64,000 bases of DNA from Miscanthus floridulus (Eukaryota > Streptophyta > Magnoliopsida > Poales > Poaceae): positions 119,852,000 through 119,915,999 of the forward strand of contig NC_089597.1 of the NCBI RefSeq assembly GCF_019320115.1. Reading direction: 5' to 3'. How positions within the stretch are numbered: position 1 is the stretch's first letter; each line of letters opens with the position of its first letter. The notes under the pieces are model-generated. The model saw nothing but the letters and a program-made list of their open reading frames with translations. It had not been told where the DNA came from and did no database searches. Both the position numbers and the translations under genes were made by a program. This document shows positions 21,851 to 31,236 of the stretch, piece by piece.

Positions 21851-22250
21851 ACCTGCTCTTCTGGAAATAGCTCATGAGCATCTGCGTTCTGTTGATTGGC
21901 CGCCAATTTCTTATGTTTATTAGACAGTTTATTTATTTGATCTACGTACAAACGATTTCTCTGTCCTTTTCATTTGTTCAATATGCCGAACGGTTAAGGT
22001 GCTACTAGCATTTGTAGCGGGTTCAAGTTGGAGTTGAAATGTTAAGATGGTTATGCAAATCAGAGTTGACATGCCGGCGTGTTGATAAATTGATACCAAA
22101 AATCAAAGAGATTAATGTTGATTTGTTACGAGAGAACTACTTGAAAACTTGCAGAGCTCTAGTTTTGGTTACTTGCAATGTTTTATCCATGCATAGTTTC
22201 AGGGATGACCCAATGCGTCATTTAAGGTCATGTATAAATTTTCAAACATG
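21851..22250. other. Spacer with a tRNA-like Pol III box pair
   Basis: At 21983-21994 TGCCGAACGGTT resembles an A box, and at 22019-22028 GGTTCAAGTT resembles a B box, about 25 bp apart. The arms do not pair well, so this is not a functional tRNA gene. It could be an old SINE or tRNA relic. No other feature supported. Confidence 0.25.
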
Positions 22251-23040
22251 AATTTACTTCACAACTTTGGCAGGCAAAGAAGCAATATTTACATAGTCTA
22301 GCGTAAATTTCCCCTCCCCCGCTATTTTTCTGCTCTTCTTTCATTCTTTCTGGGTGCCTTAATCTTTCCCCCTGTACTCCTCGAGTTTTTTTTACCTTGT
22401 ACATTTTATCTGGTTTTATTTATATATTTTGCAGTAGGGGTGCAGAAAAAAAAGGCCATGTACTGTCATTTGCTCAAGTATATGCACTGTTATAGTTTCA
22501 GATTCTATTCCATTTTTTATGGTTGGTTTTGAATTTTTGGGTTAGTACTCAAGATTTTCATTTTTAGATTTTTCATACTTGTTTTTTTAGTGTTTGACTT
22601 GATATGGTACCTTGGTAAAGAACAGAGCTTGTTGTATTCAGCAACTAGCAGTGGCCGGCCACCATGGTTTTGCTGCACACACGTGTGACGGTGTGAGGGG
22701 AACGGGATTGGCAATCCCTGTGTGCAGCGTGGACGAGGGGAACGGGTGGACGGAGTGGAACCACCCAATCCTGTGTGGTTTGCTCCACACGTGGTTATCA
22801 TCCCCGAATTGCCAAACGAGCCCTGAGTGAGAAGAAGAAATAAATAGGGGGCGCGTATATCCATATAAACTTTGGCTTAGGAAGATGGGGTGACAAAGAT
22901 TTTTGAGGAAATAAGGTGAATGTATACTACGATTGGAAGTGGCATAAATACGTTATTATGAACAAATATTTATCACTTCACCTTTTCTCAAAAGTCAATT
23001 TTTCATCTGGCTGCAGAGGATGGATGGTATTGGCAGTGAC
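22251..23040. other. AT-rich spacer, possible partial MITE near 22620-22825
   Basis: No supported gene. The segment ending CCAAACGAGCCCTGAG at about 22827 looks like the terminus of a non-autonomous DNA transposon (reverse complement CAGGGCTCGTTTGG), but a matching left terminus was not found. Confidence 0.25.
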
Positions 23041-23043
23041 AGA

Positions 23044-23089
23044 GGGGTGGGGGCTGGGGGGGGGGGGGTCGGGGGGGGGGGGGGGGGGG
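23044..23089. repeat. Poly-G tract
   Basis: The plus strand has runs GGGG, GGGGG, then 13 G (23056-23068) and 19 G (23071-23089) separated by TC. It can form G-quadruplexes on the plus strand and is also a typical place for sequencing or assembly error. Confidence 0.85.
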
Positions 23090-23773
23090 CGCACCCCCAA
23101 ATATTTCTATGGCCTCACAGTACATCTTCTTAATTAATTATTTTAATATTTTAATTAGCTAGTTAATGATATTGTTAGTACTTAAATTTTTCTCTAATAA
23201 CATCTTTATATAATTAAGAATTAATCTTTTTATTATTTTCTCTATCTCTTTTGTTTCTTTTTATTATTGTCGACCACATGTCTAGTTCGTCCCCACAATA
23301 CACTCTTTAATTTTAGCTTGTTAAATGTTATTAGTGCTTTATCTCTTTCAAGACAGAATGCAGAATAATACAAATTCACAATCACCAACCTGTCCTAAGT
23401 GACACACAATCACCAACCTCTAGTACACTCAAAATTCAAATACATCTGCTACAGACAACTTAATCAACCAATGTAGAATCCAAATTCAGTTCCTTATGCG
23501 TTGGTGAAGGACAAAATGAAAATGGTTCTGTTCCTGAGACCACCACATCAGATATTGTTAAGTGGACTACTTTTATTTGCAGAAGTTTTGATGCGATATT
23601 TCACTAGCATCTGCATCCCCATACGGCCATACCAATATGATGATATTTCACAAGTATCTGAAATATATAACTCAGCAAAATGCTTAAGCAAGCACGTCCT
23701 CTGTGTTAAAAAAACGAATAAAGATCAATCACGGCAATCGCATATGAAGTTCAGCCTAGACCAGGAACCAGAA
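23090..23773. other. AT-rich spacer, no gene seen
   Basis: Low-complexity TTAATTAATT-type DNA to about 23260, then mixed sequence. The only frame of note (23501-23782) has no recognisable content. Confidence 0.4.
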
Positions 23774-23857
23774 GTAAAGTAAGGGCAATACAACACAAGC
23801 TGCCAAGTAGTTCGCGTAAAGTAAGGGCAATACAACACAAGCTGCCAAGTAGTTCGC
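23774..23857. repeat. Perfect 42-bp tandem duplication
   Basis: Two adjacent identical 42-bp units (23774-23815 and 23816-23857) beginning GTAAAGTAAGGGCAATAC and ending GTAGTTCGC. No differences seen between the copies. Confidence 0.9.
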
Positions 23858-24361
23858 ATGTTATTAAACATCCTCGCAATAGCGCATACTAGATTCATCT
23901 AATGTGTTAACAATCAGTGTAATCCAGTTCCTCTCACTATGTTGAAAGTTGAAATCAAACCAGTTCTGTTCTTAAGGAGTCCCCACATTAACCCTTTATT
24001 CAAGTTTATTCACACAGATTGATATGATGATGTTCATTGGTATCTCAAACATGTAGCTGAATCCAATGATATGATGATATTTCACCAACATATCAAACAC
24101 ATAGATAGCACAAGAAAAATGAAAGCAGCAGCTGCTCTATTTTCAGAAACAAGGCTAAAATGTCGATAGTGAGAACACCATATGGAATTATCAGTTATAG
24201 ACAACGGATCTCTTTGCTGTAGTACAACTGAGAGGGGAAATTACAGAATGCAGAATCAGCATTTATTTCCCTGCACATTCCCGATTAAAAGGCTGTCCAA
24301 TATATGTCCAACTTGTCAGTGAAATGGTATCTCAAACCAAATCTAAGGGCCAGAACTTACA
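23858..24361. other. Spacer with partly repeated 'gatatgatgat' phrases
   Basis: Segments such as GATATGATGAT followed by TTCAC or GTTCA and ATCTCAAAC or ATCAAACAC recur around 23636-23650, 24021-24050 and 24068-24098, hinting at an old local duplication. No gene is supported. Confidence 0.35.
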
Positions 24362-24497
24362 GCATGTTCACTTGCTCGTATCTGGCTTATAAGTCATGGC
24401 TTATCAGCCAATGAACAGTATTTTTCTCTCACACCAAACCAGCCAACAGTACTTCCAGCCATGGCTTATAAGCCAAACCAGCCCAAACGAACAGGGC
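24362..24497. mobile_element. Foldback MITE (GTTCACTTG / GTTCGTTTG termini)
   Basis: 136 bp. The left end GCATGTTCACTTG is an imperfect inverted match to the right end (reverse complement GCCCTGTTCGTTTG). Inside, TGGCTTATAAGTCATGGCT and its inverted partner AGCCATGGCTTATAAGCCA flank a short loop, so the element can form a long hairpin. I know this type as frequent in grass genomes. The superfamily is not assigned because no clear target duplication is visible. Confidence 0.7.
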
Positions 24498-24576
24498 GTT
24501 AACTGCTGACTGAAATCTAATTGCTCAAAAAGATATCTCTATTTTAGCACCAAAAAAACTCACTGGGCACATGTAC

Positions 24577-24701
24577 CTTGACATTCGCTGGAGCTTTTTT
24601 GACGCACAGCAGGTTTAAATCTGTCAAAATGGCATTGCCTGACTGATCCCTTTCTGGATTTGTCCCCTTGGGAACAACTAGTATCAGCTTCTGGAGGGAC
24701 C
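24577..24701 (-). other. Possible exon fragment ending in a splice-donor-like site
   Basis: On the minus strand, 24701-24577 is open in a frame with protein-like composition (SLQKLILVVPKGTNPE, then TDLNLLCVKKAPANVK), followed by GTACAT as a possible 5' splice site after AAG. The upstream side is cut off by the TE4 LTR. I do not recognise the protein. A second frame is also open, so chance cannot be excluded. Confidence 0.25.
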
Positions 24702-25154
24702 TGTGATAGAACTGGAAGCACTTCTAGGCGTAGATCAATAGGTAATACTTAGCTTAATGGGAGACTTGCTGATGTACCTCGCCACATGCAGTCACTGTCA
24801 TGGCGCCGCCGTCATGGTGGCCGCGACGTGTCGGAGTAGGAGAAGCAGAGACGCGCCCGCTAGGTCGTCGTAGGTAGTAGCAGTGCAGGCGCGGCGCTGG
24901 TGGCGACGGCGAAGACAATGGCGCTTCCCGTCACTTACAGCTCCCCTTCTAGATCGGACTGGGGTTATGACATCACGGTGGGGCTGGCGGCTGCGGTGAA
25001 TCTCGTGTGCTATGCCCCAACCCCCACAGTCCTTTTAATAGTGCTGCACGACGGGAGTCCATCAACCACTTAGAACCGGCTGAGCGCCCCCGATCAGGGC
25101 GCGGATCAAGGGCCCAATTGACCGTTGGGCCAACTGGTGAAGATCATCCTAACA
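24702..25154 (-). repeat. Probable 3' LTR of TE4
   Basis: On the minus strand it starts TGTTAGGATGATC right after the polypurine tract. The plus-strand left end TGTGATAGAACTGG gives a matching CA end on the minus strand. A TATTAAAAGG box lies at about 25034-25043 (minus strand). There is no second LTR to compare, so the left end is tentative. Confidence 0.55.
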
Positions 25155-25166
25155 TTCTCCCCCTTG
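25155..25166 (-). other. Polypurine tract of TE4
   Basis: The minus strand reads CAAGGGGGAGAA directly upstream of TGTTAGGATG. Confidence 0.7.
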
Positions 25167-25392
25167 ATCTTACCCTATGACTTAAACTTAATTTACTTTA
25201 TCTTTTCCTATTCCATCGCAGATCAGTGCATAGAGCGTGTCTCATCGTCACGGTCAATTGCCATTAGATTAAACAGCTACAATGCACCTCTCTGTTTTGA
25301 AACAGATTCTCAACTAGGCCCTTAGTATCCAGAAATCACAGGCTTTTCTGTAAACCTATGTCGACTGTGTGCTCTCTAAATGCACTGGGTGG

Positions 25393-25523
25393 TTAGCCTT
25401 TGATAAGCGGATCCACAAGTACTTGCTTGGTACTTATATGCTCAATGCTTTCAAAATGATTCTAGATTTTCTCCATTACAACATATAACTTAGTGTCAAT
25501 GTGTTTGGCAGCACACTTGATAT
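25393..25523 (-). pseudogene. TE4 copia RNase H C-terminus
   Basis: The minus strand encodes CAAKHIDTKLYVVMEKI, a stop, then NHFESIEHISTKQVLVDPL and a terminal stop at 25393. KHIDTK..., EHISTKQ..., DPLIKG is the typical end of the RNase H domain of plant copia pol. One internal TAG, so inactive. Confidence 0.75.
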
Positions 25524-25845
25524 GTTGTCTTAGGAGTTAACTTACTTTAAATAGTTACTACTGTTGTCTACCATTGTTAAATCCGGGTACAAATTTCCTT
25601 AACCTTTTTTGCATGTTCCTTAAGTCTCATGTCAAGCTATACTATAGTATGCATCACTGATGACACCACAACTGTTTCTTTGGAGCTTTTCCACAATAAT
25701 ACTCCAACTACGAGTGCTAACAAATGCTGTGGATTTCACTACATATCTCGCCAAGACTTAACATGTGTACCCTCAACTATTTGAGAGTACTGTTCTTTTT
25801 CACTAAGCATGAGGCCGATACTTTGCAAAATTGCAATACATTCTC
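25524..25845. other. Degraded sequence between TE4 pol and TE5
   Basis: Probably further copia remnant, but no domain is recognisable. A short open frame (25951-25739, minus) spans the TE4/TE5 junction and is not considered real. Confidence 0.3.
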
Positions 25846-26605
25846 TGATGTAGACAAGGCCCGATCTTCTGATAGGTACGATAGCGTCGATTGGTAGAGA
25901 CTCGATGTTCACGATATAGGCTTTGAACCAAGACTGATTCGGACCCTGCAATCGTTACACCACTGCTTTGTTGGTTATCAACCACGCGAACGCGATTAAC
26001 CTCGCCGAGAAGGCTTTCCTGCAAGCGAATCGAGAACACAAGCAAGAACAAGATGAACGCAATCTGAAATTGTAAATAAATATGAGGCTTATGATAACGA
26101 GGAGTTCAAGTCTTTATTCGGAAGGACTAATCAAGAAATGGGGCCCTGGTTCACAGCAAGCGACCTTGGCGGCACAGTTGCAGCAAAACGGCGTCTATTT
26201 CACAAGGAAATCAAGAACTAAACAAAACTCAAACCCTAAGGAGAGCGCCGGCTGCTAATTATAGAGTCTTGGGCGTCATCCCCTGGACGCACCCCCTAAT
26301 GGGTCCAAACACGATACACGGTCCAACGGACCAAAAGACGGTGTCGCAGCACCCTGGCAGATTCTGGACGCTGACTTGTTTCAATGATTCCCATTGATTC
26401 CGAAGGGCTTTTGACGTGAGACTACTTGCATTGGCTTCCTTATCTAATTAGCTTTCCATCCATATATGGATCGTTGAAAACAGAACCCGTACGCGCCCGT
26501 GTGACCAATTTTATGACAGACTGGTCCTGGAACCCGAGATGGGCTCGAACTTAATTTGGGCCTCCACCTTGGTGACTCGAACCGGATGAGCTTTGGGCCT
26601 CCTTC
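25846..26605 (-). repeat. Putative 3' LTR / 3' region of TE5
   Basis: The minus strand contains CTCTATAATTAGCAGC (TATA-like, about 26255-26270), a TAGGGTTTGAGTTTTG stretch and a late block ending GGGCCTTGTCTACATCA at 25846, which reads like the U5 end of a grass LTR. The G/A-rich AAGGTGGAGGCCC near 26560-26573 could be the polypurine tract. No second copy exists in the window, so this is tentative. Confidence 0.4.
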
Positions 26606-28009
26606 TCAGTTAGGACAACCTCGCTGATCCCCTCGGCCTCTATCTCCAAGCATGGTCGTATGTATGGAGCTCATGTCCTTATCATCGTCCCTTTCTTGAT
26701 GAAAAGCCGTCATCGGCGTCGATTGTGCTTGAAACTGATCCTGTACAACACAAAGGAGAATGGGGTTGCAAAGACAAAGAGAACTAAAATAATTGTGAGA
26801 AGAAACATGACCATGTCTCCAAGTTTCTAGCGTGTCATCTCGCATAAAAAATTCAGCAAGCATGTAGACTCCATGATCTAAATTCACACGATGTATGTCA
26901 ACACTATCCTGTAAAAGATTAGAACTAACCAAAGACAATACAAGAATAGATGGTCTAGCAGACATAGGTAGCAACCACCAATGGTCCCCTTCTTGGAAGT
27001 GAACTTGTTTCTTTGAGGAACATGAGAAAATGTTTGTATTATTATGGCTGCCCTCTAAATGATCATAATCTTGTACAACAAAAGGAGAATTCATATTACT
27101 ACGAACGTATACTCGATGTATCATATATTGTCCTTTGTTGTTATATTTGCCAATAATATGATATGTGTGTTTAGAAAACCAAGGCAAATCAACATATTTA
27201 AAAGCGCTCTCCTCCAAATAATTTAGGTTACACAAAACATCAAATTCAATGTAACCCAAAGTATGTAAAGAAGACAATAGTTTGAGCTCATCAGTTTTAG
27301 TAGCAATATGAATAACATGTTTATTTTTAGCACAAGTGGTTGGTTCCAAAACATGTAAAACTGAAGCATCATCAACCAATTCATCTTTATCACAAGGAAC
27401 ATCAAGCAAATTATCATGGGACAAAGATAAATCAAGAGAGGGTTCCACTAATAATTGCTCTATGATAGCATGGTTTGTGGAAAAAATTAGTACATTAAAC
27501 CAATTCTCACCTTCCATGAGTGTAGCACCATGGGCATTACCTGTGTTCTCAGCACGAGTAATAGGTGCATTGTGAAGTGGTGGTTCTAAATTTGCATATG
27601 AGGTTGTGAGCTCCTCATTTTCTTCCATGTCATCCTCTCGCTTATGTACATTATCCTGCAGAAGGTTAGTCATAGCAAGAGGAATAACAATAGACTCTTC
27701 CTCTAAATAGTGAACCTCAACATATGAAGTCAAAACAGGAGGTGGATTAACAAAGGTTTCTCGCATAAGAAGTTTCATATCATTCCAAGTTTGAGGTTTA
27801 TCAGAAGGATCTAAAGACTCCCACCAAGATAAAGCAGAATGTCGCAAAACACTAGCTGCATTTTTTACCTTCCTCCTTAGACACATAAAGCGAGTAGCAA
27901 ATATGTTATCTATGGTAATTTCCCACTCCATATACTCATCAGCACCTATATCATCATAAGTCGGTGGATACGAACAACCTGTCATTGTTAGAATCAAACA
28001 AGAAAACAC
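26606..28009 (-). CDS. TE5 gag-like protein (467 codons)
   Basis: Uninterrupted frame from 28009; the likely real start is the second methionine (MTGCSYPPTYDD, codon 9), just after the leader. Residues about 28-100 carry a retrotransposon gag-like region: YMEWEITIDNIFATRFM, RRKVKNAASVLRHSALSWWE and WNDMKLLMRETFV. The rest is acidic and Leu/Asn-rich, with no zinc knuckle and no protease motif. It is the only gag in the window without stop codons, so the frame has been kept open, although the element has no enzymes of its own. The role is inferred as RNA packaging with help from another element. Confidence 0.65.
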   Translation of the reverse strand: MFSCLILTMTGCSYPPTYDDIGADEYMEWEITIDNIFATRFMCLRRKVKNAASVLRHSALSWWESLDPSDKPQTWNDMKLLMRETFVNPPPVLTSYVEVHYLEEESIVIPLAMTNLLQDNVHKREDDMEENEELTTSYANLEPPLHNAPITRAENTGNAHGATLMEGENWFNVLIFSTNHAIIEQLLVEPSLDLSLSHDNLLDVPCDKDELVDDASVLHVLEPTTCAKNKHVIHIATKTDELKLLSSLHTLGYIEFDVLCNLNYLEESAFKYVDLPWFSKHTYHIIGKYNNKGQYMIHRVYVRSNMNSPFVVQDYDHLEGSHNNTNIFSCSSKKQVHFQEGDHWWLLPMSARPSILVLSLVSSNLLQDSVDIHRVNLDHGVYMLAEFFMRDDTLETWRHGHVSSHNYFSSLCLCNPILLCVVQDQFQAQSTPMTAFHQERDDDKDMSSIHTTMLGDRGRGDQRGCPN

Positions 28010-28138
28010 ACAAGTATGTATTTTCCTATCGGCTACTATAGGATGTGATCAAGGAGTAAAGTCACACACGCTCAAGCGTCTTACCACGGTCTTACAAGTG
28101 TTCTTACCAAAGCAACAGGCGGTGCAATCGGTCAGTGA

Positions 28139-28149
28139 CTATGATACCA
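28139..28149 (-). other. Primer binding site of TE5
   Basis: The minus strand reads TGGTATCATAG, a one-base variant of the tRNA-Met primer site, one base from the LTR end at 28151. Confidence 0.6.
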
Positions 28150-28150
28150 T

Positions 28151-28241
28151 TGTAGCTTGAGTGTAACAGTAGCAAGGTGAACCTGTACTTGGTTAGAAGA
28201 AAGTGGAGCTTGGATAGGCACAATATAGTAGCAAGGAATAG
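28151..28241 (-). repeat. U5 end of the TE5 5' LTR, cut by TE6
   Basis: The plus strand starts TGTAGCTTGAGTGTAAC next to the primer site and stops at 28241, where the TE6 LTR begins with TGTCAGGGACC. The five bases aatag (28237-28241) would be the TE6 target duplication; the partner is outside the window. Confidence 0.5.
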
Positions 28242-28351
28242 TGTCAGGGACCTAATACCGGGGTACCCAATGAGGTGGAGCTAATAACCATCGAACATTG
28301 ATGCGTCCGGTCAGACAAGGACGCTACTATGCTTCTTGACCGAACAACGGA

Positions 28352-28603
28352 AGATTGGTTCTGCCTCGCCTGACCCCCGAGGGCTAGACTCCGCCTCGCC
28401 CAACCCCCGAGGGCTAGACTCTACCTCACCCGATGGCTAAGGGCCGGCTCCGCCCTGTCTGATGTCCGAGCGCTGGCTCCGCCTCGCCCAATGGTGAAGG
28501 GCTGGCTCAGCCATGCTCGATGACTGAGGGTTGGCTCCGCCTCGCCCGACGTCCGAGGGCGGGCTCCGCCTCGCCCGATGTCTAAGGGTGGGCTCTGCTC
28601 CTT
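28352..28603 (+). repeat. 29-bp minisatellite in the TE6 LTR (about 9 units)
   Basis: Same unit class as in TE1 (CCCCCGAGGGCTNGNCTCCGCCTCGCC...), but with about half the copy number and units mostly ending CGCCCGA or CGCCCAA. The alternation of two unit types seen in TE1 is not obvious here. Confidence 0.85.
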
Positions 28604-29152
28604 CATAAAGACGAGCACAGGGTACGATAGGACATTCGAGTCAACCATAGTACCAAGGGCCATGCCCTACATACCTGCAGGAAGGTACTGTCAGAATATG
28701 ACAGGACGGGCGCTTTAGGCCCTTTTTGACCTAACAGAGCCCGAACAGTGTTGTAGGCGCTGACTTTTGTCCCACAGTGTTATAGGCACCGCCATCAGCC
28801 CTCAGACGTGGATACTAACACAAGCATATGACAACCACTATGATCCAAGACAGAACTCACATCATCTACAGTGATGGACGTATGGTCACTTCCACGTCTA
28901 CTCCCCGAAGGGTCACAGCTCGGCTCTCTAGCACGCCGCACCATCCGCTGGTGTAGGATGGGACGCACCCCCTTGCTGAAAGAGGATAGGGCATGACCCT
29001 ATAAGGATCAGTGAACACGCCATCCCTGACACGGTCTGCCATGTTGGTAGGGCAGGCACAGGGGAAAAGGAAGACCCGGCTCCCTCGAAGGACCTTCTCT
29101 ACCTTTGGTTTTTTCCTCTTTCTCCCATCTGTAACCCCTGCTCCCCCCTTGG

Positions 29153-29162
29153 TCTATAAAAG
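29153..29162 (+). promoter_or_regulatory. LTR TATA box of TE6
   Basis: TCTATAAAAG after CCCCCTTGG, at the same relative position as the TE1 box (4629-4637). Confidence 0.65.
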
Positions 29163-29490
29163 GGATGGCAGGGCACCCCACTAAGGGGATGGACCATTTT
29201 GAGATGCAAGACAATGAATCAATTCCACACACAACACATAGCCAAGTAGCAACCGAGCTCTTGGCGTCCTTTCGACCTTTCCATCAGAGACTTGGGACAT
29301 GTCCCTCTCTTGACCGTTTGTACCCCCTACTACGAACCTTTTCTCGTACTAATAACATGAGCAGCAGCAAACTAGACGTAGGGACATTCTACCTAAACCA
29401 GTATAAACCTTGTGTCATTTAGTACACCATCCGAGCCTAACGTGCAACAATTATAAATTTACTAGTTGGTGTTTGTTCGAAACACCGACA

Positions 29491-29510
29491 GTTGGCACGC
29501 TAGGTAGGGT
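29491..29510 (+). other. Probable primer binding region of TE6
   Basis: GTTGGCACGCTAGGTAGGGT follows the LTR end directly. The position is that of a PBS; I cannot name the tRNA with confidence. It is not the Met-type site of TE2, TE3, TE5 and TE7. Confidence 0.5.
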
Positions 29511-29538
29511 CCTTTGTGCATTCCAAATCAGGTCTCGG

Positions 29539-31236
29539 ATGGCTAGCCATGCAATCAGCTGGGTCCTAGGCGCACACATGTGTTTCGGTGACCTGGACTT
29601 CATCATCACGGTGGGAGGAGAGTTGGTGTTGGCCCATGTTGCCATCCAATCTCTCCCCTCCATCGGCTTCAACTACGGGAGGCTTGAGCGCCAGCCCAAC
29701 ATCTCCCTTGGACCCCAGCCATCTAGGGAGGACCCACGCCATGTCACCCACTCTCTAGAACACTCAGCATGGAGCGCCCCGATGGCACTTTCGTTCGGTC
29801 TCTACAACACCGCGGTGACCGTTAACCACCTTGTGGCACAGCGCACGATCCCATCGCCCATGAACAACGAGTTCATGGGGATGATCAAAAGCATCATGGA
29901 GTCCCTCCATGGCCTCCTTGTGGAGGAGCCAAGGTTAGACTCTAGCTCTGACTCCAGCAGGAGGAGCCATCACCCCTCCCGAGAATGTTTCATGGCGGGT
30001 ACCCCCGAGCGACACATCGAAAGCGTCTCCACGAAGGAGACTACCCTGTCAGGCAACCTCGACGACGGAACCAAAGGGGGGATAGCAGCCCCACCTCACT
30101 TAGGGGCGGAGCAGCTAAGAGCTCGAAAGCGAGAGATCGATGAAGCCGAACAACAGCTTGTTCGAGAATACGTGGAGATCGATTGGGAGATCGAACGCCG
30201 CGGAGACAGTGGGCGCGCACGCGCCGCGGCCCGTGACATAAACCAAAGGATCATCATCGATGATGAGACCCTTTCTCACTTTGCTCGGGCAAGTCAGAAC
30301 ATCGCTGCTGCAATGGCCTCGCTTCATGGCCTTCCAGAGGCCGCAACGCCCGAGGATCATCGGGCCCACCATGAAATTTGCACGTTACTTGAGTGTGCAG
30401 CGGTGCAGCAGGCGAAGAGCTCATTGTCTCGGCGATGCGAGCTCAACACCAGCCAGCGCATGCCCTCGGTGCATCCCGCCATGGATGCATTAGTCCACCA
30501 ATCACCACAAGGTGGCAGGCAGCGCGCTGCGGCCTAGATACATCAGCGTCTCAGCCATAACCGAGACGCACGCAGCACCATCGATGCCCACAGACACACC
30601 TATAGCAACCCAAGAGAAGGAGCCCACCATGGCTATCATCCTCATTGCGGCGGATGCTATGACAGTGGCAAGAATCAGAGCTCGAGCCCCGGCCTGCCAG
30701 GCCCTCGGGCCTTCGGCCGGCACATCCTCAACGATGCTTTCCCGCCAAGGTATCGACCACCTACCAATATCCCTAAGTACTCTGGGTTGACAAACCCCGA
30801 ACTTTGGCTCGAAGACTATCGGCTTGCCTATCAAGCCAGTGGTGCGGATAATGATGACTTCATTATCTGCAACCTCCCACTATTCTTGGCCGATTCGGCA
30901 TGAGCATGGTTGGAGCACCTACCGTCTAACGCAATCCAGAGTTGGGCGGATTTGAAGGAGATCTTTGTGGGAAACTTCTAGGGCACATACAAGCACCCTG
31001 GGAACCCATGGGACCTCAAGAAGTGCCATTAGAAGGCCGGTGAGACCCTTCGCAGGTACATCCGGCGCTTCTCCTGACAGTGCAACGAGCTCCCTAACGT
31101 CGCCGATGCTAACGTGATAGGAGCCTTCCTGTCCGGGACGACCTGCAAGTCTTTGGTTCATAAGCTAGGACACAAGGGCCCATGAACCACTAAGGAACTC
31201 CTGGACATCATCACTAGCCATGCCTTAGGAGAGGAG
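29539..31236 (+). pseudogene. TE6 gag
   Basis: The start ATG at 29539 lies 49 bp after the LTR. The first 333 codons are open (to 30537): an N-terminal stretch with a FGDLDFIITVGGELV segment, then a helical region with RAREIDEAEQQL-like content. After a TAG at 30535 the same frame continues with the gag core (NPELWLEDYRLAYQASGA, WADLKEIFVGNF, LRRYIRRFS) through several more stops near 30901, 30979, 31030, 31076 and 31183. The C-terminal part is in the next feature. Confidence 0.8.

Larger units (their letters stand above)
24702..25845 (-). mobile_element. TE4: Ty1/copia remnant (3' LTR, PPT and end of pol)
   Basis: Minus-oriented copia relic. It consists of a probable LTR at 24702-25154, a polypurine tract at 25155-25166 and a pol C-terminus at 25393-25523, with degraded sequence up to about 25845. 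The '...TCAAGGGGGAGAATGTTAGG' arrangement (PPT immediately before an LTR starting TGTTAGGATG) is typical of plant copia elements. The 5' part is missing, replaced by TE5 sequence. Confidence 0.7.
25846..28241 (-). mobile_element. TE5: gag-only LTR retroelement, interrupted by TE6
   Basis: Minus-oriented. From right to left: the end of a 5' LTR (28151-28241), a primer site (28139-28149), a leader, one long gag-like frame (28009-26606) and then LTR-like DNA to about 25846. No RT, RNase H, protease or integrase was found, so it is a non-autonomous element. TE6 starts at 28242 inside its 5' LTR; the rest of that LTR should lie beyond TE6, right of the window. The left terminal DNA does not match the U5 seen at 28151-28241, so the ends are not fully consistent. 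Confidence 0.55.
28242..29490 (+). repeat. 5' LTR of TE6
   Basis: 1249 bp, starting TGTCAGGGACCTAATACC and ending AACACCGACA. It is homologous in architecture to the TE1 LTR. It contains the 29-bp minisatellite, a unique block with 'catcac...tgatggacg' phrases also seen in TE1, a TATA box and the terminal block. Confidence 0.8.

Noticed and set aside
21983..22028. Functional tRNA gene
   Set aside because: No acceptor stem and no paired T arm; only promoter-box-like words.
29410..29538. Use of the upstream ATG at 29410 as start of TE6 gag
   Set aside because: It lies inside the LTR; the ATG at 29539 after the primer region is the natural gag start.
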